Of a stretch of DNA of 64,000 nucleotides, positions 34,749-49,188 are shown in pieces. Below the pieces are notes generated by a model. That model did not search any database, was not told where the DNA came from, and saw only the letters and a list, made by a program, of their open reading frames with translations. Location: the NCBI GenBank assembly GCA_964006375.1, contig OZ023262.1, positions 194,991,907-195,055,906 of the forward strand, read 5' to 3'. Each line of letters starts with the position of its first letter. Position 1 is the first letter of the stretch. Position numbers and translations under genes: made by a program. The stretch is from Tillus elongatus (taxonomy: Eukaryota > Arthropoda > Insecta > Coleoptera > Cleridae).

Positions 34749-36413
34749 GAGCAGCCATGACATGCCAAATTCCAATTATTTTTGTTACTGTCTAATCAGA
34801 CATTTCTGATTATCAATACACATTTTCCAGAAAAGCTTGACAATGAATAATAATAATAATAGCTATAGTAGTGAGGACCAAGTGTTTATTGTAAAAACAT
34901 TACAGTGCTGGCAGTTTGCGAAAAGTTTGAGATTTGTCCTCAGTTAAGTACGATGATCTGATAATCTGGAAAATGCTGATTGCACATTATTAAAAAATTA
35001 CGAAAATCCTCGTTTAAGATGATTTTGTTTTAACATAAGACACTTTGAAGAAAAAGCAATTATAACAGTAGTGCCTGCAGTTCCGGAACAATAATAAAAT
35101 TAACTATTAACAAAAAATAAGTAACAATAATTTAACTGAAACAATTACAACAAATATTAAAATAGTCCCCCATTTTGATATAAACAATATTCGAACCTAT
35201 TATAAAATGCCTTTTTAACTTGTGCGAGTTGTTGGTTTATAACGCATGCACATTCAGCAAAGATAGCCTCCCTCAAAGAATTAATATTTGGGTGACGAGT
35301 TTTATAAATTTGAATTTTAAGGTGACCCCACAAGAAGAAGTCACAAGGAGCTAAATCGGGAGATCTGGCCGGCCAATTAATATTACCACCGCGACCAATT
35401 CAATGATTAGGAAAAAATTTATCTAAACAGGTTCTTACGTCTACACCAAAATGAGCTGGGCACCCATCCTGCTGAAACCAGACTTCCAGATTTTCATTTG
35501 CAACTTCGTCTAATGCAGGACATACCTTATTTACCAAGAAATCCAAATAATTTTCTGAATTTAAATTGCCAATTAATTCACACGGTCCAATGATATGATT
35601 ATTAAAAATGCCTGCCCCAATATTAATTTTCTAAGGGTATTGGGATCTCGTCAAAAGTTGTAACCTTGGGTTTTGTGGCGCCCAGTATCTTGTATTCTGT
35701 ACGTTAGGTTCATTATTTAGCGTAAACGTGCACTCGTCAGTAAAGCAAATCGATGAAAGAAAATAGCGATCCCGATTGGCGCGTTCCATAACATCTTCAC
35801 AAAATACACGCCTGCTGTCTTCATCTATTGCCAACAACTCTTGATGGCACTGCGGCTTGTACGGGTGGTAGTTGTGTTTTTTAAGGATTTTTCGCACACG
35901 CTCCCGAGAAACACCACATTCTTCTGCTGCAACTCTAGTACTTGTAGTTGGATTGAGATTGAATAACGCTAGCACCGTTTTCTCTAGTTCTGCATTAACT
36001 TGTCTTCTAACGCCTGTTTCATTATAAAAATACATTGATATTGAAATAATACAAATTCAGCTGTAAGCTTACCACCCCTATTTTCTACTGCTACACTTGC
36101 AGTTTTTTCAGATTTTCTTAAAATACGTTGGGTTGTGCTCACGGAGGGAATGGGTCGATCATCGTAGTTAACTGAGAACAAATCTCGAACTCTTCGCAAA
36201 CTGCCAGCACTGTAATATGTTTTTACAATAAACACTCGTTCCTCATTACTATAGCTATTATTATTATTCATTTTAAAGCTTTTCAGGAAAATATGTATTG
36301 GTAATCAAAAATGTTTGATTTGACAGTAACAAACTTATTCGACTTTAGCATGTCAAAAATATTTGATTTGACAGTAACAAAATTATTAGAATTTAGCATG
36401 TCATGGCTGCTCA
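34749..36413 (-). mobile_element. Mariner-like transposon with long inverted ends (mariner-e)
   Basis: Left end GAGCAGCCATGACATG (34,749) is the inverse of the right end at 36,413. The inverted similarity continues inward about 270 bp and includes the transposase start codon region: MNNNNN...FIVKT reads on the plus strand at 34,843-34,900 and on the minus strand at 36,271-36,215. At the right end a ~53-bp segment (GTTACTGTCAAATCAAA and neighbours) is present twice in tandem. The left copy has it once. Confidence 0.85.
35165..36271 (-). pseudogene. Mariner-e transposase, best preserved in the window
   Basis: Starts MNNNNSYSNEERVFIVKTYY at 36,271. A helix-turn-helix follows (SLRRVRDLFS, TTQRILRKS) to about 35,987. 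The second frame (36,035-35,631) has a second HTH (STRVAAEECGVSRERVRKIL), HPYKPQCHQEL and CFTDECTF with the first catalytic Asp, then YWAPQNPRLQLL. The third frame reads VWFQQDGCPAHFGV (second Asp, about 35,485-35,445), FFPNH then a stop, and WPARSPDLAPCDFFLWG (third Asp, 35,376-35,326). It continues to FEYCLYQNGG near 35,165. Two frame changes and one stop are the main lesions. The DD34D-like layout fits a mariner-like element. Confidence 0.85.
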
Positions 36414-36571
36414 TTTTGAAAATATTAAAATTATCATCTTATGATAAAAAGAGCATTTAATAAGTAGGTTTTTGGTATCAGCAGGCTCAGAAAATTAATT
36501 CTCTTTTGATAGACACCACTACCGTTCTTGTAGATAAAAGAGGTGAGTAGCAAACCGCAAATATGTGATTT

Positions 36572-36573
<2 letters not shown>

Positions 36574-36659
<86 letters not shown>
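36574..36659. repeat. (AT)n microsatellite
   Basis: Pure AT array of about 86 bp; flanks not family A. Confidence 0.95.
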
Positions 36660-36660
<1 letters not shown>

Positions 36661-37680
36661 GCTGTCACTTAAATGGTTTAATATTACAGGAATTAAAAGA
36701 GATTAAAGATTGACACATATATAACGAAAAAATAAATACAAAAGTGCTATTGAATGGTTAGGTATTTGATTTACCTGAGGGGTAGCTAAGTTAGTTGAAA
36801 GTATTTTAATTATGTTTATAGTAAACAAGCTAGTTATACCGTGTGTGATCACAAACGTTTATATGCAACAATAAAACTTAGATATATGACCTCGAACGTC
36901 GCAATAGTAGTTGTTATGAACAGTATTGTGTTTATCGAGTGTTGACATGGGGTGGTAACTTATCTGCCTCCTCCCCTGCTGCAGTGTACGTTATACCCGT
37001 ACGTGTGTGATGGAGTTAATTAGGCAACAGTCAGTTGTCTCCAATGATATTCACACAATAATCCAGCATATAATAAAATATAGTTATCCAGAAAAATTTT
37101 AGGTAGAATTACCAGTGGAAAATAAAGATTAAGCCAAGCTGAACAATACCAGTCTGAAAAACTAATACTACCTGGACAATAAAAACTGGTGAATAAACTG
37201 GCAACTAAGAACTCGTAAATAAAAACTCGTACATAAAATGCTGCAAGAAGAGTCAAAAACTAAGATCGGAATTCAGAGATATTCTGGAAATTAAACTTAC
37301 CCTATATATATACACATTCAGAGGCTTTAATTATATTATTTATAAGATGGTGTCTGGTGATGAATTAAATCCCTCTAAAGTGGTATATTGTACAACTCTT
37401 GCTACAAATATTTAATAAGGAATCTTGATGATATCCAGCACAACCGCTGTAGGTAATTGCAGCCTATATGTTCAAGACCTTAAAGTCATCTTCTCACTTT
37501 CCAACAAAGTAACAATTTTATTGTTGTTTGTTGTTTTGAATATACTTATATTCCGTGTCAACTTATATTTAATAAATTAATTAAATTGAAATTAATGTCT
37601 GAGCCATAATTTGCAAAAATTTGCAGGTGATATTTAGAACTGTCACAATCGCCCTTCTCTTAGATAGAATTAAAGCTTCA
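36660..37680. other. Unassigned sequence
   Basis: No gene or repeat recognised. Confidence 0.4.
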
Positions 37681-38440
37681 AAGATTTACCGACAAATCAA
37701 GTTAAAGGATTATTTATTTAGCGTATGGGGTGACAGTACGATACACGTGATAGAATTATACAAAATATACAAAACATACAAAATACAAAACACATATAAA
37801 CAGAGAAATTTCAAATATATATGGACAAACATAACTATTATGACAAACTATATATCTACATCCAAATTGCGGAGCCATTCGATTCCCTCTGGTGTGGCTT
37901 TCATAAAATCTTCGAGGTCAGAAGCGTAGGAACGGTTAGGACATTCTGATACGATGTGGTGGACAGTTTGCCGCGGAGATCCGCAATCACATTGCAGGGA
38001 TTCTGCCCTACCCCATTTGTGTAAGGAGTCAGCACATTTCCCGCAACCTGTTCTAACTCGATTGAGCTTTGACCATAGTCGGCGTGGCAGGTCGGATCCG
38101 TTAAAACAGTGTGTTGGATCATCTAGTTGAATGTAGTGGTTTCCTGCAGTTTATGTCCATATGGTAGTCCATTTATTAGTCGCATGATAGTTTTCGTTCG
38201 ATTCTAATGCTGATAGAATGGTTGGATGTCTTGATTTGAGCCAAAGATATTGTCCCGCCAGGTATGGGATATCGGTATGGATTGGTAGTGCTGCGTTAGT
38301 GATGATTTTTCTATATTTCCTGATGAGAGCTGCAGTTCGTCGGATATCTGGTGGTGTGATATTACTGAGCACTGGGAGCCAGCGCGTTGGTGTTGGACGT
38401 ATGGTCCCAAGTTAAAGGATAGACGACCTGAGGGCAACCC
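37680..38440 (-). pseudogene. LINE ORF2 C-terminus and 3' UTR (jockey/RTE-like)
   Basis: On the minus strand: TRWLPVLSNITPPDIRRTAA (38,385-38,325), LPIHTDIPYLAGQYLWLKSR (to about 38,230), then in another frame DLPRRLWSKLNRVRTGCGKC (about 38,080-38,020), LHKWGRAESLQCDCGSPRQT (about 38,015-37,955) and HHIVSECPNRSYASDLEDF, ending WLRNLDVDI near 37,855. CDCG and HHIVSECP form a C-X-C...H...C cluster common at the C-terminus of arthropod jockey/RTE-like ORF2 proteins. The downstream UTR at 37,855-37,680 has short TGTTTTGTA repeats. The 5' part of the element is absent. The 48-bp repeats begin about 90 bp upstream of this relic. Confidence 0.8.
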
Positions 38441-38526
38441 ATACATGGCGGCGTGTGAGTCAGAAGATCCAGCCTCCCGGAGAAGAACCAGGTATCGTAG
38501 CCACTAGTCCATATCGGAGAGCTACT

Positions 38527-38815
38527 GGTAATTTAAAAGATTGGTAGTCCCTCCCCTTGTCAATGCAAGTTAAAAGGTTGGTAGTTTGAGGAACAACCAA
38601 CCCGTTGCCAAAGCAAGTTAAAAGGTTGATATTTAGAGGAACTACCAACCCGTTGTCAAAGAAACTTATAAGGTTGATTATTTTAGGAACTACCAACCCG
38701 TTGTAAAAGCAAGTTAAAACGTTGATAGTTTGAGGAACTACCAACCCGTTGTCAAAGAAAGTTAAAAGGTTTATAGTTTAAGGTACTACCAACCCCTTGT
38801 CGGAAGGAATACCAA
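38527..38815. repeat. Exact-period 48-bp tandem repeat of hairpin units
   Basis: Unit starts (AGGTTG or close variant) at 38,575, 38,623, 38,671, 38,719 and 38,767, exactly 48 bp apart, with one diverged unit before. Each unit contains GGTTGATAG and CTACCAACC, inverse arms around a TTTGAGGAA loop. As 48 is a multiple of three the minus strand keeps an open 16-residue repeat (LVVPQT, LLTCF, NG). Confidence 0.9.
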
Positions 38816-39126
38816 CTGAGATTTCTTTCCATCGACCGCCGACTATCTGCCCCATGTGAAATTTAAATCCCAAAAACTGCGGTGTGCGAACTTTGAAACA
38901 ATCACAGTTCTCCATAAGGCCACACACTCGTTAAGAAGTGCCTCTAAATCCAGAAACTAAATGCAGGAAATCTTCAATCACAAAAGATTCCTCTTACGAA
39001 GCACTGCCTTCACTTTCACCAGACAGACTTCAGCGCCCAAAACAAAAAGAATCCAAGTTGTAAACAGATAAAGAGCGAAAAAGAGAGAAAAAGAAAAAAA
39101 CTTGGTGGGCAAATTAAAAAAAAAAT
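38816..39126. other. Unassigned spacer between two 48-bp repeat clusters
   Basis: AG-rich near its right end; no gene seen. Confidence 0.4.
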
Positions 39127-39215
39127 TTGGCAGTCTGAAGGACTACCAAACTCTGTGTTAGAGTAAGTTGAAAGGTTGACAATTTGAGGAACTATCAACT
39201 TGTAGTCAGGCCTTG
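39127..39215. repeat. Second cluster of the 48-bp repeat
   Basis: Two further diverged units starting at 39,127 and about 39,174, with the same GGACTACCAA and GGAACTATCAAC hairpin halves. Confidence 0.7.
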
Positions 39216-39451
39216 ATCCCTATTCACAAATTAATAGCTCGTAACGAGGCTCATCACCAAGGAATCTGTTTGCTTCCATGACAGATTCAAAATAATAAAC
39301 CGATTAACCGGACACAAAATCTTGAAAATTCTCTATCGAGAAAAACAAACTCAGAAAAAAAAAATACATAATATCCACACATCTTTGCAAATGTGTATAA
39401 GCGTAGAGCAAGGTAAGAGAAAAAGAGACACAAAGTAAAGAGCAAGCCACA

Positions 39452-39464
39452 CCCCCCCCCCCCC
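39452..39464. repeat. Poly(C) run
   Basis: Thirteen consecutive C in AT-rich surroundings. Confidence 0.9.
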
Positions 39465-39567
39465 TTAAACTAATGACTGAAAAATCACGGTAATGTGTGA
39501 TGTTCGACTTACTACCGCTAATAAAAAACAAACCCAAACAAACATAAACACTTACAGGTTGTATATC

Positions 39568-39582
39568 AACACACACACACAC

Positions 39583-39659
<77 letters not shown>
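39568..39659. repeat. (CA)n followed by (AT)n
   Basis: CA run 39,568-39,585, then a pure AT array 39,586-39,659 of about 74 bp. Confidence 0.95.
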
Positions 39660-39665
<6 letters not shown>

Positions 39666-40526
39666 CTTAAAATTAAAAAGACTGACCAGTATTATTTATT
39701 TACCAGAATATGGTCATCTTTCTTACAGATTTAAATGGGATGGATTTTATCTTAACACGAACCCGAGCTGTCTCAAGGTTTTCAACATGACTCTTCAGAT
39801 CTTCCCTTAGAGAATTTAAATATCGTTCTCCAATAACATTCCTTTAAATAAAGTACAGCCCAAGTAGATGTGTACCTACTATACCACACATTTAGTGACC
39901 ATCGCTGCTAAGTACCAATAACTGGTCTTATAAATGAGGATTTTTGGTGTCAATAAAAGTTATAAATTACACATACAACTGAATTTGATCAACTCTGACA
40001 GTTTTTACTAAAGCATGGCTATGTTTTTGACATTTCACTAGTGCCCAGTAGTGTTTTTTGTTTGGAATAAACAGCTACCTGTTCTGAACAAATAATAATG
40101 CAAAGTCAAGTAAAATTTAAAAAACCGCAAATTTTTAGGGTACTTTCTTGGTACTGTGATACGTCACTAGTATGTTTTGTGTGTGTGTTGTCTTGTTTCA
40201 TGGCTGCGGTCGTCAGACAATTCGCACATTTTTTCCGGCTTCTTGGTTTGTATCCCATCTGTATGCTACTTTCCTTTTAATATATACATATATACACATA
40301 TATACATACTAGTATGTTTTAAAAGAGGAAGAAATAAGCTTTCTTTTGATATATCACTCGACTTATGTTGCCATTAAAAAAAATGGCGGCGGTACACTAA
40401 ACGCTGACGTCATATAGATGTGATGTGTTCTTTAAAAAATGTAAAGCCTGCGCTAATCCTAAAATTTCATAATGATTCATTTGTTTCAAAGAAAACAGAG
40501 CGTTGCTGGATTTTTTCCCAACCCTG
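39660..40526. other. Unassigned sequence
   Basis: No gene or repeat recognised. A minus-strand stretch near 39,850-39,700 has a faint mariner C-terminus look but no catalytic motif, so I do not call it. Confidence 0.35.
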
Positions 40527-41820
<1,294 letters not shown>

Positions 41821-41938
41821 GTAGGAAAAAATTCACTAACAAGAAGATGGCGATTTTTAATTTCAAGAATAGTTTTTTAAACGAGCACGAACTAGGACCC
41901 CTTAAACCCATCTTCTATGACAGTTCAAATTTTTTGAT

Positions 41939-42012
<74 letters not shown>
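41821..42012 (-). repeat. Family A right flank (inverted) plus (AT)n
   Basis: AAATTCACTAACAAGAAGATG and GAGCACGAACTAGGACCCC match the inverted right flank at 53,370 and 61,765. (AT)n occupies 41,943-42,012. The left-flank side is not present. Confidence 0.75.
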
Positions 42013-42015
<3 letters not shown>

Positions 42016-42305
42016 ATATATATCTGTGTGTGTATATTTTCAGGACATTCGACCTAATATTCTGTTGGCACATGAAGTAAGAAAAAGTAAGTTCTTGGTT
42101 ACACCATGCTTTATATATTTCATGTCATTTTGACACTTCAAGACAAGCCGACAATTGAACTAGAAATAAAACTTGAGGAACATTTGAAGAGATCACACAC
42201 AAATTAGCTGCTCTGCAGCCGCGCCTAGGGACATTGCACATTCCGATAGACACACGAACAATTGCCTCTAATCGGCGTGTTTACATAGTTATTTGTTAAA
42301 AAGTT

Positions 42306-42835
42306 CGGGACGCGTAAAGTGCGTTATAGTAGCGAATTTTCATTAAATGCTTCAAATTTGAACAATTCAAGTTTCTATAAACCTAGAAAGTTTAATTTTG
42401 GTATGTAGTAAGGTCTTTTCCAAGGCAACATATCCACCAAGGGGTCCTAGTCCGCAAACTCTCACTATCGATACCTCTGTATTAGTGCATTTTTATAAAT
42501 AAAAATTCACTAGATTTTTAAAAAGTGAATGTAATATTAATTTTCAGCGTGTCTATTCTATCATTAAAATTGAAAGAATTGATACGCTGAAAATTACTAT
42601 TACATCCACAGGGCAACATATCTACCAAATTTCATCAAAATAGCTTTGTAACTGTCGGAGATAAAACTTTTATTCGAAAGAAGAATAAAAACTTTCCCAG
42701 AAAACCTTGTCCCATTTGCCTGGTTAACGAACTCATCCAAGCTATTAATAAAGGAAATATTCTTGCCGAGTTTCATCAAAATTGCTATTACATCCGCTTT
42801 TTTAATATTCTAACGGTGTTTTTTAGTGAACTCGT
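42306..42835 (+). repeat. Two family A fragments around a hairpin
   Basis: 42,306-42,520 runs from GGGACGCGTAAAGTGCG straight into the right flank (GGGGTCCTAGTCCGC) with the (AT)n and most of the left flank deleted, ending in AAAAATTCACTA. 42,605-42,835 is a left-flank piece (GGTTAACGAACTCATCCAAG). Between them lies an inverted repeat. Confidence 0.7.
42530..42604. repeat. 21-bp inverted repeat with 33-bp loop
   Basis: Arms 42,530-42,550 and 42,584-42,604 are inverse of each other with one mismatch; each contains AATTTTCAGCGT. It sits between two family A fragments. Confidence 0.85.
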
Positions 42836-43935
42836 CTCGGCACTCACTTACCAGCCTGGAGTTTACCTGTGGGCTACTTAGGGTCTTAAGGGCTGCCTGG
42901 CTGTATGTGGCTATGAAGATCCGCTTGCTGGTCTAGCCCCTCTTGTTCTCCCGCACACGGTGCAGGATGGCGTACATTTCGGTCTGAAAGGCCGTTGCAT
43001 GGGCTCCGAGGGAAATACTATGACTTACCCTCGGACCTTCCAAATAAACACCTGCCCCCGTCCCACGCTCCCCGCCGGATCCGTCCGTGAACCAGACGAG
43101 CGCGTCCCGTGATAAGCCCGGCGTGTCCTCCCGCCATGCCTCGCGGTCGGGGATTTCCACTGTACATTTTTTCCCTGCAGATTCGTGGGCTCGGGAAGTC
43201 TGACCTCATTTCAAGCACGGGCTCCTTCACGATCTCCTGAATTTTGCAGTGGCCGCTGAATCCTGGGTTGATCTTCAGTCTCATCATTGATAACTAAGTG
43301 TAGGGGTGGCAGATCCAGCAACACCTCCATGGCGGTTGTTGAGGTTGAATTCATGGCCCCTGCGATGCCTAGGCAAGGCATTCTTTGGTTCTTGCTTAGT
43401 TTTTGTTTGGCACTGGATTGTGTCACCTTACGCCACCAGACTAGTGTCGCGTAAGTTAACGAAGGTCTGACCACCCTTGTGTACAGCCAGTGGGCCATAC
43501 TAGGTTTTAGTCCCAACGTTTTTCCATATAGCCGCCTAGTGGCGGCTAGGGTAATCAATTTTTTCAGCAGACTGAATTTTTTGACCTGACTTGACCTGAC
43601 CATTCCAAGTTAGCTTAGAGTCCAATACGACCCCAAGATATTTTACCTCCCTGGCCATTGGATGTTTCTACCGTATAGAGTAAGAGTTCTGTGGCTCTCC
43701 CACCTCCTCCTCCTCGTAAACGGTATGACGGTTGCTTTCTCCCGGCTCACCCCGAGCCCTTGGCCAAATTTCCACCTTTCCACCACTTTCAGTGCTGTCT
43801 GCATGCGCTCCCACCCTGACTGTGTAACCTTTCCCCGGACTATGATGATAATGTCGTCCGCATAGCCCTGTACCTCGTACCCACCTCGAGAGAGCCTCCC
43901 TAGCAGGCCTTACCTCTACACGCAGTTTACTTATA
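42836..43935 (-). pseudogene. I/R1-like LINE relic: RT palm, thumb, RNase H
   Basis: From 43,930 down: GYEVQGYADDIIIIVRGKVT with the YADD pair (about 43,880-43,835), GLGVSREKATVIPFTRRRR (about 43,745-43,690), then REVKYLGV-like residues. 43,603-43,300 reads KKLITLAATRRLYGKTLGL, WLYTRVVRPSLTYATLVWW, then MPCLGIAGAMNSTSTTAMEV and LLDLPPLHLVI. RNase H follows as DALVWFTDGSGGERGTGAGV (about 43,105-43,045) and ATAFQTEMYAILHRVREN to 42,945. Few frame breaks, so younger than the copies at 12.7 and 23 kb. The 3' end runs into a family A fragment at 42,835 and the 5' end is cut near 43,935. Confidence 0.85.
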
Positions 43936-44640
43936 GGACCATCTCGAATAGATTCTCTGTTTCACTTGAGCTATTTTTACTAGAATTTTATATGAGAATA
44001 TGATGGATAATTTTCACCGTCTATAGCAGTCACAAGTTCGTGCATCCTTTTTGAAATTATATATAATCCAAAACAAACAAAAAACCGTGTCTTGCTTTTT
44101 AGTATTTTCAAGAAAGCAATAAATACGACAAACTGCTGGATTTCACTTAGTTTCTTAGTACCTACATATTATATTTTTCAGCATACTATCTTACAGTTAT
44201 GCTGAATGCAAATTACTTACATGTTCCAGAAACTCGAAACTTCTTTACTCTCTAAAAGTTTCACTGTTGAATTTTATGCACACATATTCCAGTTTTCAAC
44301 TAAAATTAAAAAAGAATGCCGCGGCACACAAGGGTTCGCAATGTGTCTATTGAATACTAAGCATTTTGCATTTGTAGCCGGCATTTCCACATTATATATA
44401 TTTTTAACATAACACACGTACAAATCTCTGTTAAAAGTATATTTTTTCAGACAGGTAACAACATAACAGAAGCAAGTAAAACACTAGGACATTCGCACTA
44501 TGTCGGGTGCAGTGCGAAAATAAACGTAAACTATGAATACAATGTTACTGAATAGTAAAACTCCTAAAAGTTCAAAACCTCCAAGCCGAGAGGGAACAAT
44601 AAAAACACTTAGAACCCATCCCGATTGCAAATCAGACATA
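43936..44640. other. Unassigned AT-rich sequence
   Basis: No gene or repeat recognised. Confidence 0.4.
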
Positions 44641-44647
44641 ATGTGAC

Positions 44648-44880
44648 ATGCATGCGGTTGAAATAGTGGTAAAGGAAATAAAAAATGGAAAAGCCGCTGC
44701 TGTTGATATAATTAATGGACAAATGTTGAAGCATGGCGTCTGGAATTTAACCGTGTGGCTATGTGAGCAATTTAGCGTGTGTATAACAGTATGTCAAGTG
44801 CCAAGGGAGTGGGAGGCCGCTATAATGGTGGCTTTAGTAGCTAATCTGGATCGTACATATTGTAATAACATATTTTGAAT
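44648..44880 (+). pseudogene. LINE RT N-terminal fragment
   Basis: Reads VVKEIKNGKAAAVDIINGQM, LKHGVWNLTVWLCEQFSVCI and CQVPREWEAAIMVALV. This is the RT motif 'MKxGKAxGxDxIxxExLKxGG...L...FN...VPxxWxxAxIVPL' of jockey/RTE/CR1-like LINEs. The frame is open but starts inside the domain and stops before the palm. The minus-strand relic at 3.9-5.1 kb carries the same motif. Confidence 0.75.
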
Positions 44881-45049
44881 GACTGTTTTTCGATGTTTTA
44901 CAAAAAAACAATGCCACACTAAAGAATATTTTGTGATATATAAGATTCGATCACCGTCTTCCACGTATGTGATTCTGCGGTGTTCATACGTCTGGCTGCG
45001 GTATATATTCGGATAGTGTTATGTTTGATAAAAGATGAACCAGTCCTAA

Positions 45050-46195
45050 CCTCCCATCATTTATAGAGATGCAAATATCTTCAAACTTGGTCCAGCATTT
45101 TCCATCCATACAAAATCTAGTAGTTTTTTCTGCAAATTTTCTAAATGATTTGTGCTAAAAGGTAGGATCTGCAAATGGTGCCACGATTTTGGTGCTAACG
45201 TTTGATTAAAGATCAATTTGCTGCCAGTAACTGATCCAGCTCTTTGTTTCCACTTTGCTATCGAGTTGTCCAATTGGGCAAGTAGTTAATTACACGCTGT
45301 ATCTATGTCACGTTTTAAGTCATGTGTAAAAGTGATTCCTAACATTCTAACAAGCTTATTGGTCCACTGGAAATCTAGAAATTGACCTTGTGGTGTTTTC
45401 CAAAATCCTGTCCAAAAACTAACCGATTTTGTGTTATTTTGGACTGACCCAGATTTTACTGCATATTCGTTATAAACTCGTGAGCGTCTTCTCCTTTCGA
45501 AACAGATTTCATTGGCCAGTATGGATCTAACTCTTACGTGGCATACTTCATTTTTGTATAGTTTTCTGAGTGATTTTCTGAAATAGTCGCCTATATTGAA
45601 GCTATCTAATATATAAAATATAAAACAAATAGTAATGATAAATTCCGACAAAAGCTGTCTTTTGATCCAAACTTCGTATGGCCAGTGGTAGATTTTGTTG
45701 ATTAGCATAGAAATGACATAAATGTCATAAATTGATCTTTTTGGTATTGCATAACTATGGTCCGGTTTAACGATATGATATGATATGACACTGGACAATT
45801 TGTGTGACAACGCTTTTGCAATAATTTTATAATGTTCATAGTATTGAAATAAATATCCAGTTTTCTAGGTTTAAAGATCTTCTTTCTTTGGCAGGAGGCC
45901 CAGTATTGCCTTTTTCAGCGACCCGGATGACATTCTAATAACTGCTAAATTAAAAAATGAAAATTGTTCCAAAATGCTTTACAGTATTCAGTAGTAAGGT
46001 CATCTAGTCCTGGAGCCCTACTTTTCTTCAATGACGTCAATGCTTTTGTAAAGTCATCAGGTGTAAGTGGTGCATCCTTAAAATTTTACAATTTTAATTT
46101 TTTTCATAAAATTGTCGATATCTTGAAAACCGTAAACTTTTTGGTAAGATCATATAGGGTTTTTTTGAAAGCGCTTAAGCCTATCTTCGTGTGAC
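45050..46195 (-). pseudogene. LINE RT relic of a distinct clade (CR1/L1-like)
   Basis: From 46,150 down: APLTPDDFTKALTSLKKSRA with PGLDDLTTEYCKAFW (about 46,070-45,965), then NCPVSYHIVK-like and DHSYAIPKRSIYD (about 45,755-45,715, the 'DQ..AVPGRSI.D' motif), DYFRKSLRKLYKNEVCHVRV (about 45,590-45,530) and NEICFERRRR (for 'ERGxRQGCP'). The palm with its catalytic pair is deleted. After that come a WTGFWKTPQGQFLDFQWTNK block, LVRMLGITF, and at 45,273-45,061 APKSWHHLQILPFSTNHLEN and LQKKLLDFVWMENAGPS from the C-terminal part. A clade different from the RNase H-bearing LINEs. Confidence 0.75.
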
Positions 46196-46226
46196 GTTTG
46201 ATTTACGATTATTGGAACACCCTGCC

Positions 46227-46229
<3 letters not shown>

Positions 46230-46289
<60 letters not shown>
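46230..46289. repeat. (AT)n microsatellite
   Basis: AT array of about 60 bp preceded by ACACCCTGCCCTG, which resembles a mariner/Tc1-type end. Confidence 0.95.
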
Positions 46290-48144
<1,855 letters not shown>

Positions 48145-49188
48145 TATCACACCGATAACCCAAAGAATAATGGGCCGATTTTCATTAAATTTGGTACATA
48201 CCTTCCTTTTGTAAGTGGGTTGGACAGGTTCGTTAGTCAGGAAAATCAGTCCAGGTTTTCCCGGAAAATTTTGTGTTTTCTTTCGAAAAAAATTATATCT
48301 CTGGAAATAACAAAGTAAGGGCAACCAAAGTTTGTGCACGAGTTTATATCGTTATAGGTACGCTACGTAGCAAAATTTAGCTCTCTAAGTCAAAAGACAA
48401 AAAAGTTACGTCATAGTGGCGATTTAAGACGTCAAAATTGGCAACATTTAGGCAAAGAACCTGGAACTAATACGAGCTATGGAAAGAAAATGTTTCAAGA
48501 AGAACGTTTTACAAACACTGAAGTCTCAGCTTTAACCGTCACTGCCCTTCATTTTACTAAAATGTTTCCAGAAAATTCATTTCAAATAGACCCTTTCTCT
48601 GATGCTTTGGCGGTAGTATGGTATATAATTTTTGTCGAATTTTCGTAAAAAATCAATAAAGCTCAATATATCTGTTATTATACAAGATACGAAAAAATTG
48701 TATACATTAATTATAGGGTATCTTGAGCTACATCTAAAAAAGTATTTCTACAATCACAGGCTGGCCTGTAAGTCGTTGGTGATACAAATTTTCTTTTTTT
48801 TTAATCGAACACGCCTTATGTTATTGCATTCTTGCATTTTCCATCGAAATATAATGTATGTTTGTAAGAAAAGAAATTTTGGACGCAGTAAGTGCGTTAT
48901 GGTAGCGAATTTGCATTAAAAGCTAGAAAATTGAATAACCCAATTTGTTATTAACCTGTAAGGTTAACCAAGAAACCGGTTTTTTCGGGAACACATTAAG
49001 TTTACTTTCGGAATTTTTTTTTACAATTTCAAACAATAAAGTTATTTCGATTAAACATGGCACATTGCTTCTACTCTATAGGTTATACTGGTAACCAAAT
49101 TTGATGCCTGCTTTCTTTAAAAAAACACATATTTGGTATTAAAAATAATTTTATGAAAGTTCACTACCATAACGCACTTGCTGCGTCC
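48145..49188 (-). repeat. Family A, long copy without right flank
   Basis: Left flank (ACACCGATAACCCAAAGAAT), long middle segment (GGCAACATTTAGGCAAAGAA, TTTCAAATAGACCC) and the TIR-bounded end unit 48,891-49,188. Best copy of the long middle. It starts directly at the (AT/GT)n, so the right flank is missing. Confidence 0.75.
48891..49188. repeat. TIR-bounded end unit of family A, 298 bp
   Basis: GGACGCAGTAAGTGCG at the left and its inverse ACGCACTTGCTGCGTCC at the right, with about 30 bp of inverted match (GGTAGCGAATTT / TTCACTACC). Looks like a MITE, but occurs at the same place in three family A copies. Confidence 0.8.

Noticed and set aside
38527..38815. CRISPR-like array (regular 48-bp spacing)
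   Set aside because: There are no unique spacers between constant repeats; the whole unit is repeated, in a eukaryotic transposon-rich context.
39700..39860. Faint mariner C-terminus-like stretch on the minus strand
   Set aside because: No catalytic block or TIR; similarity too weak to call.
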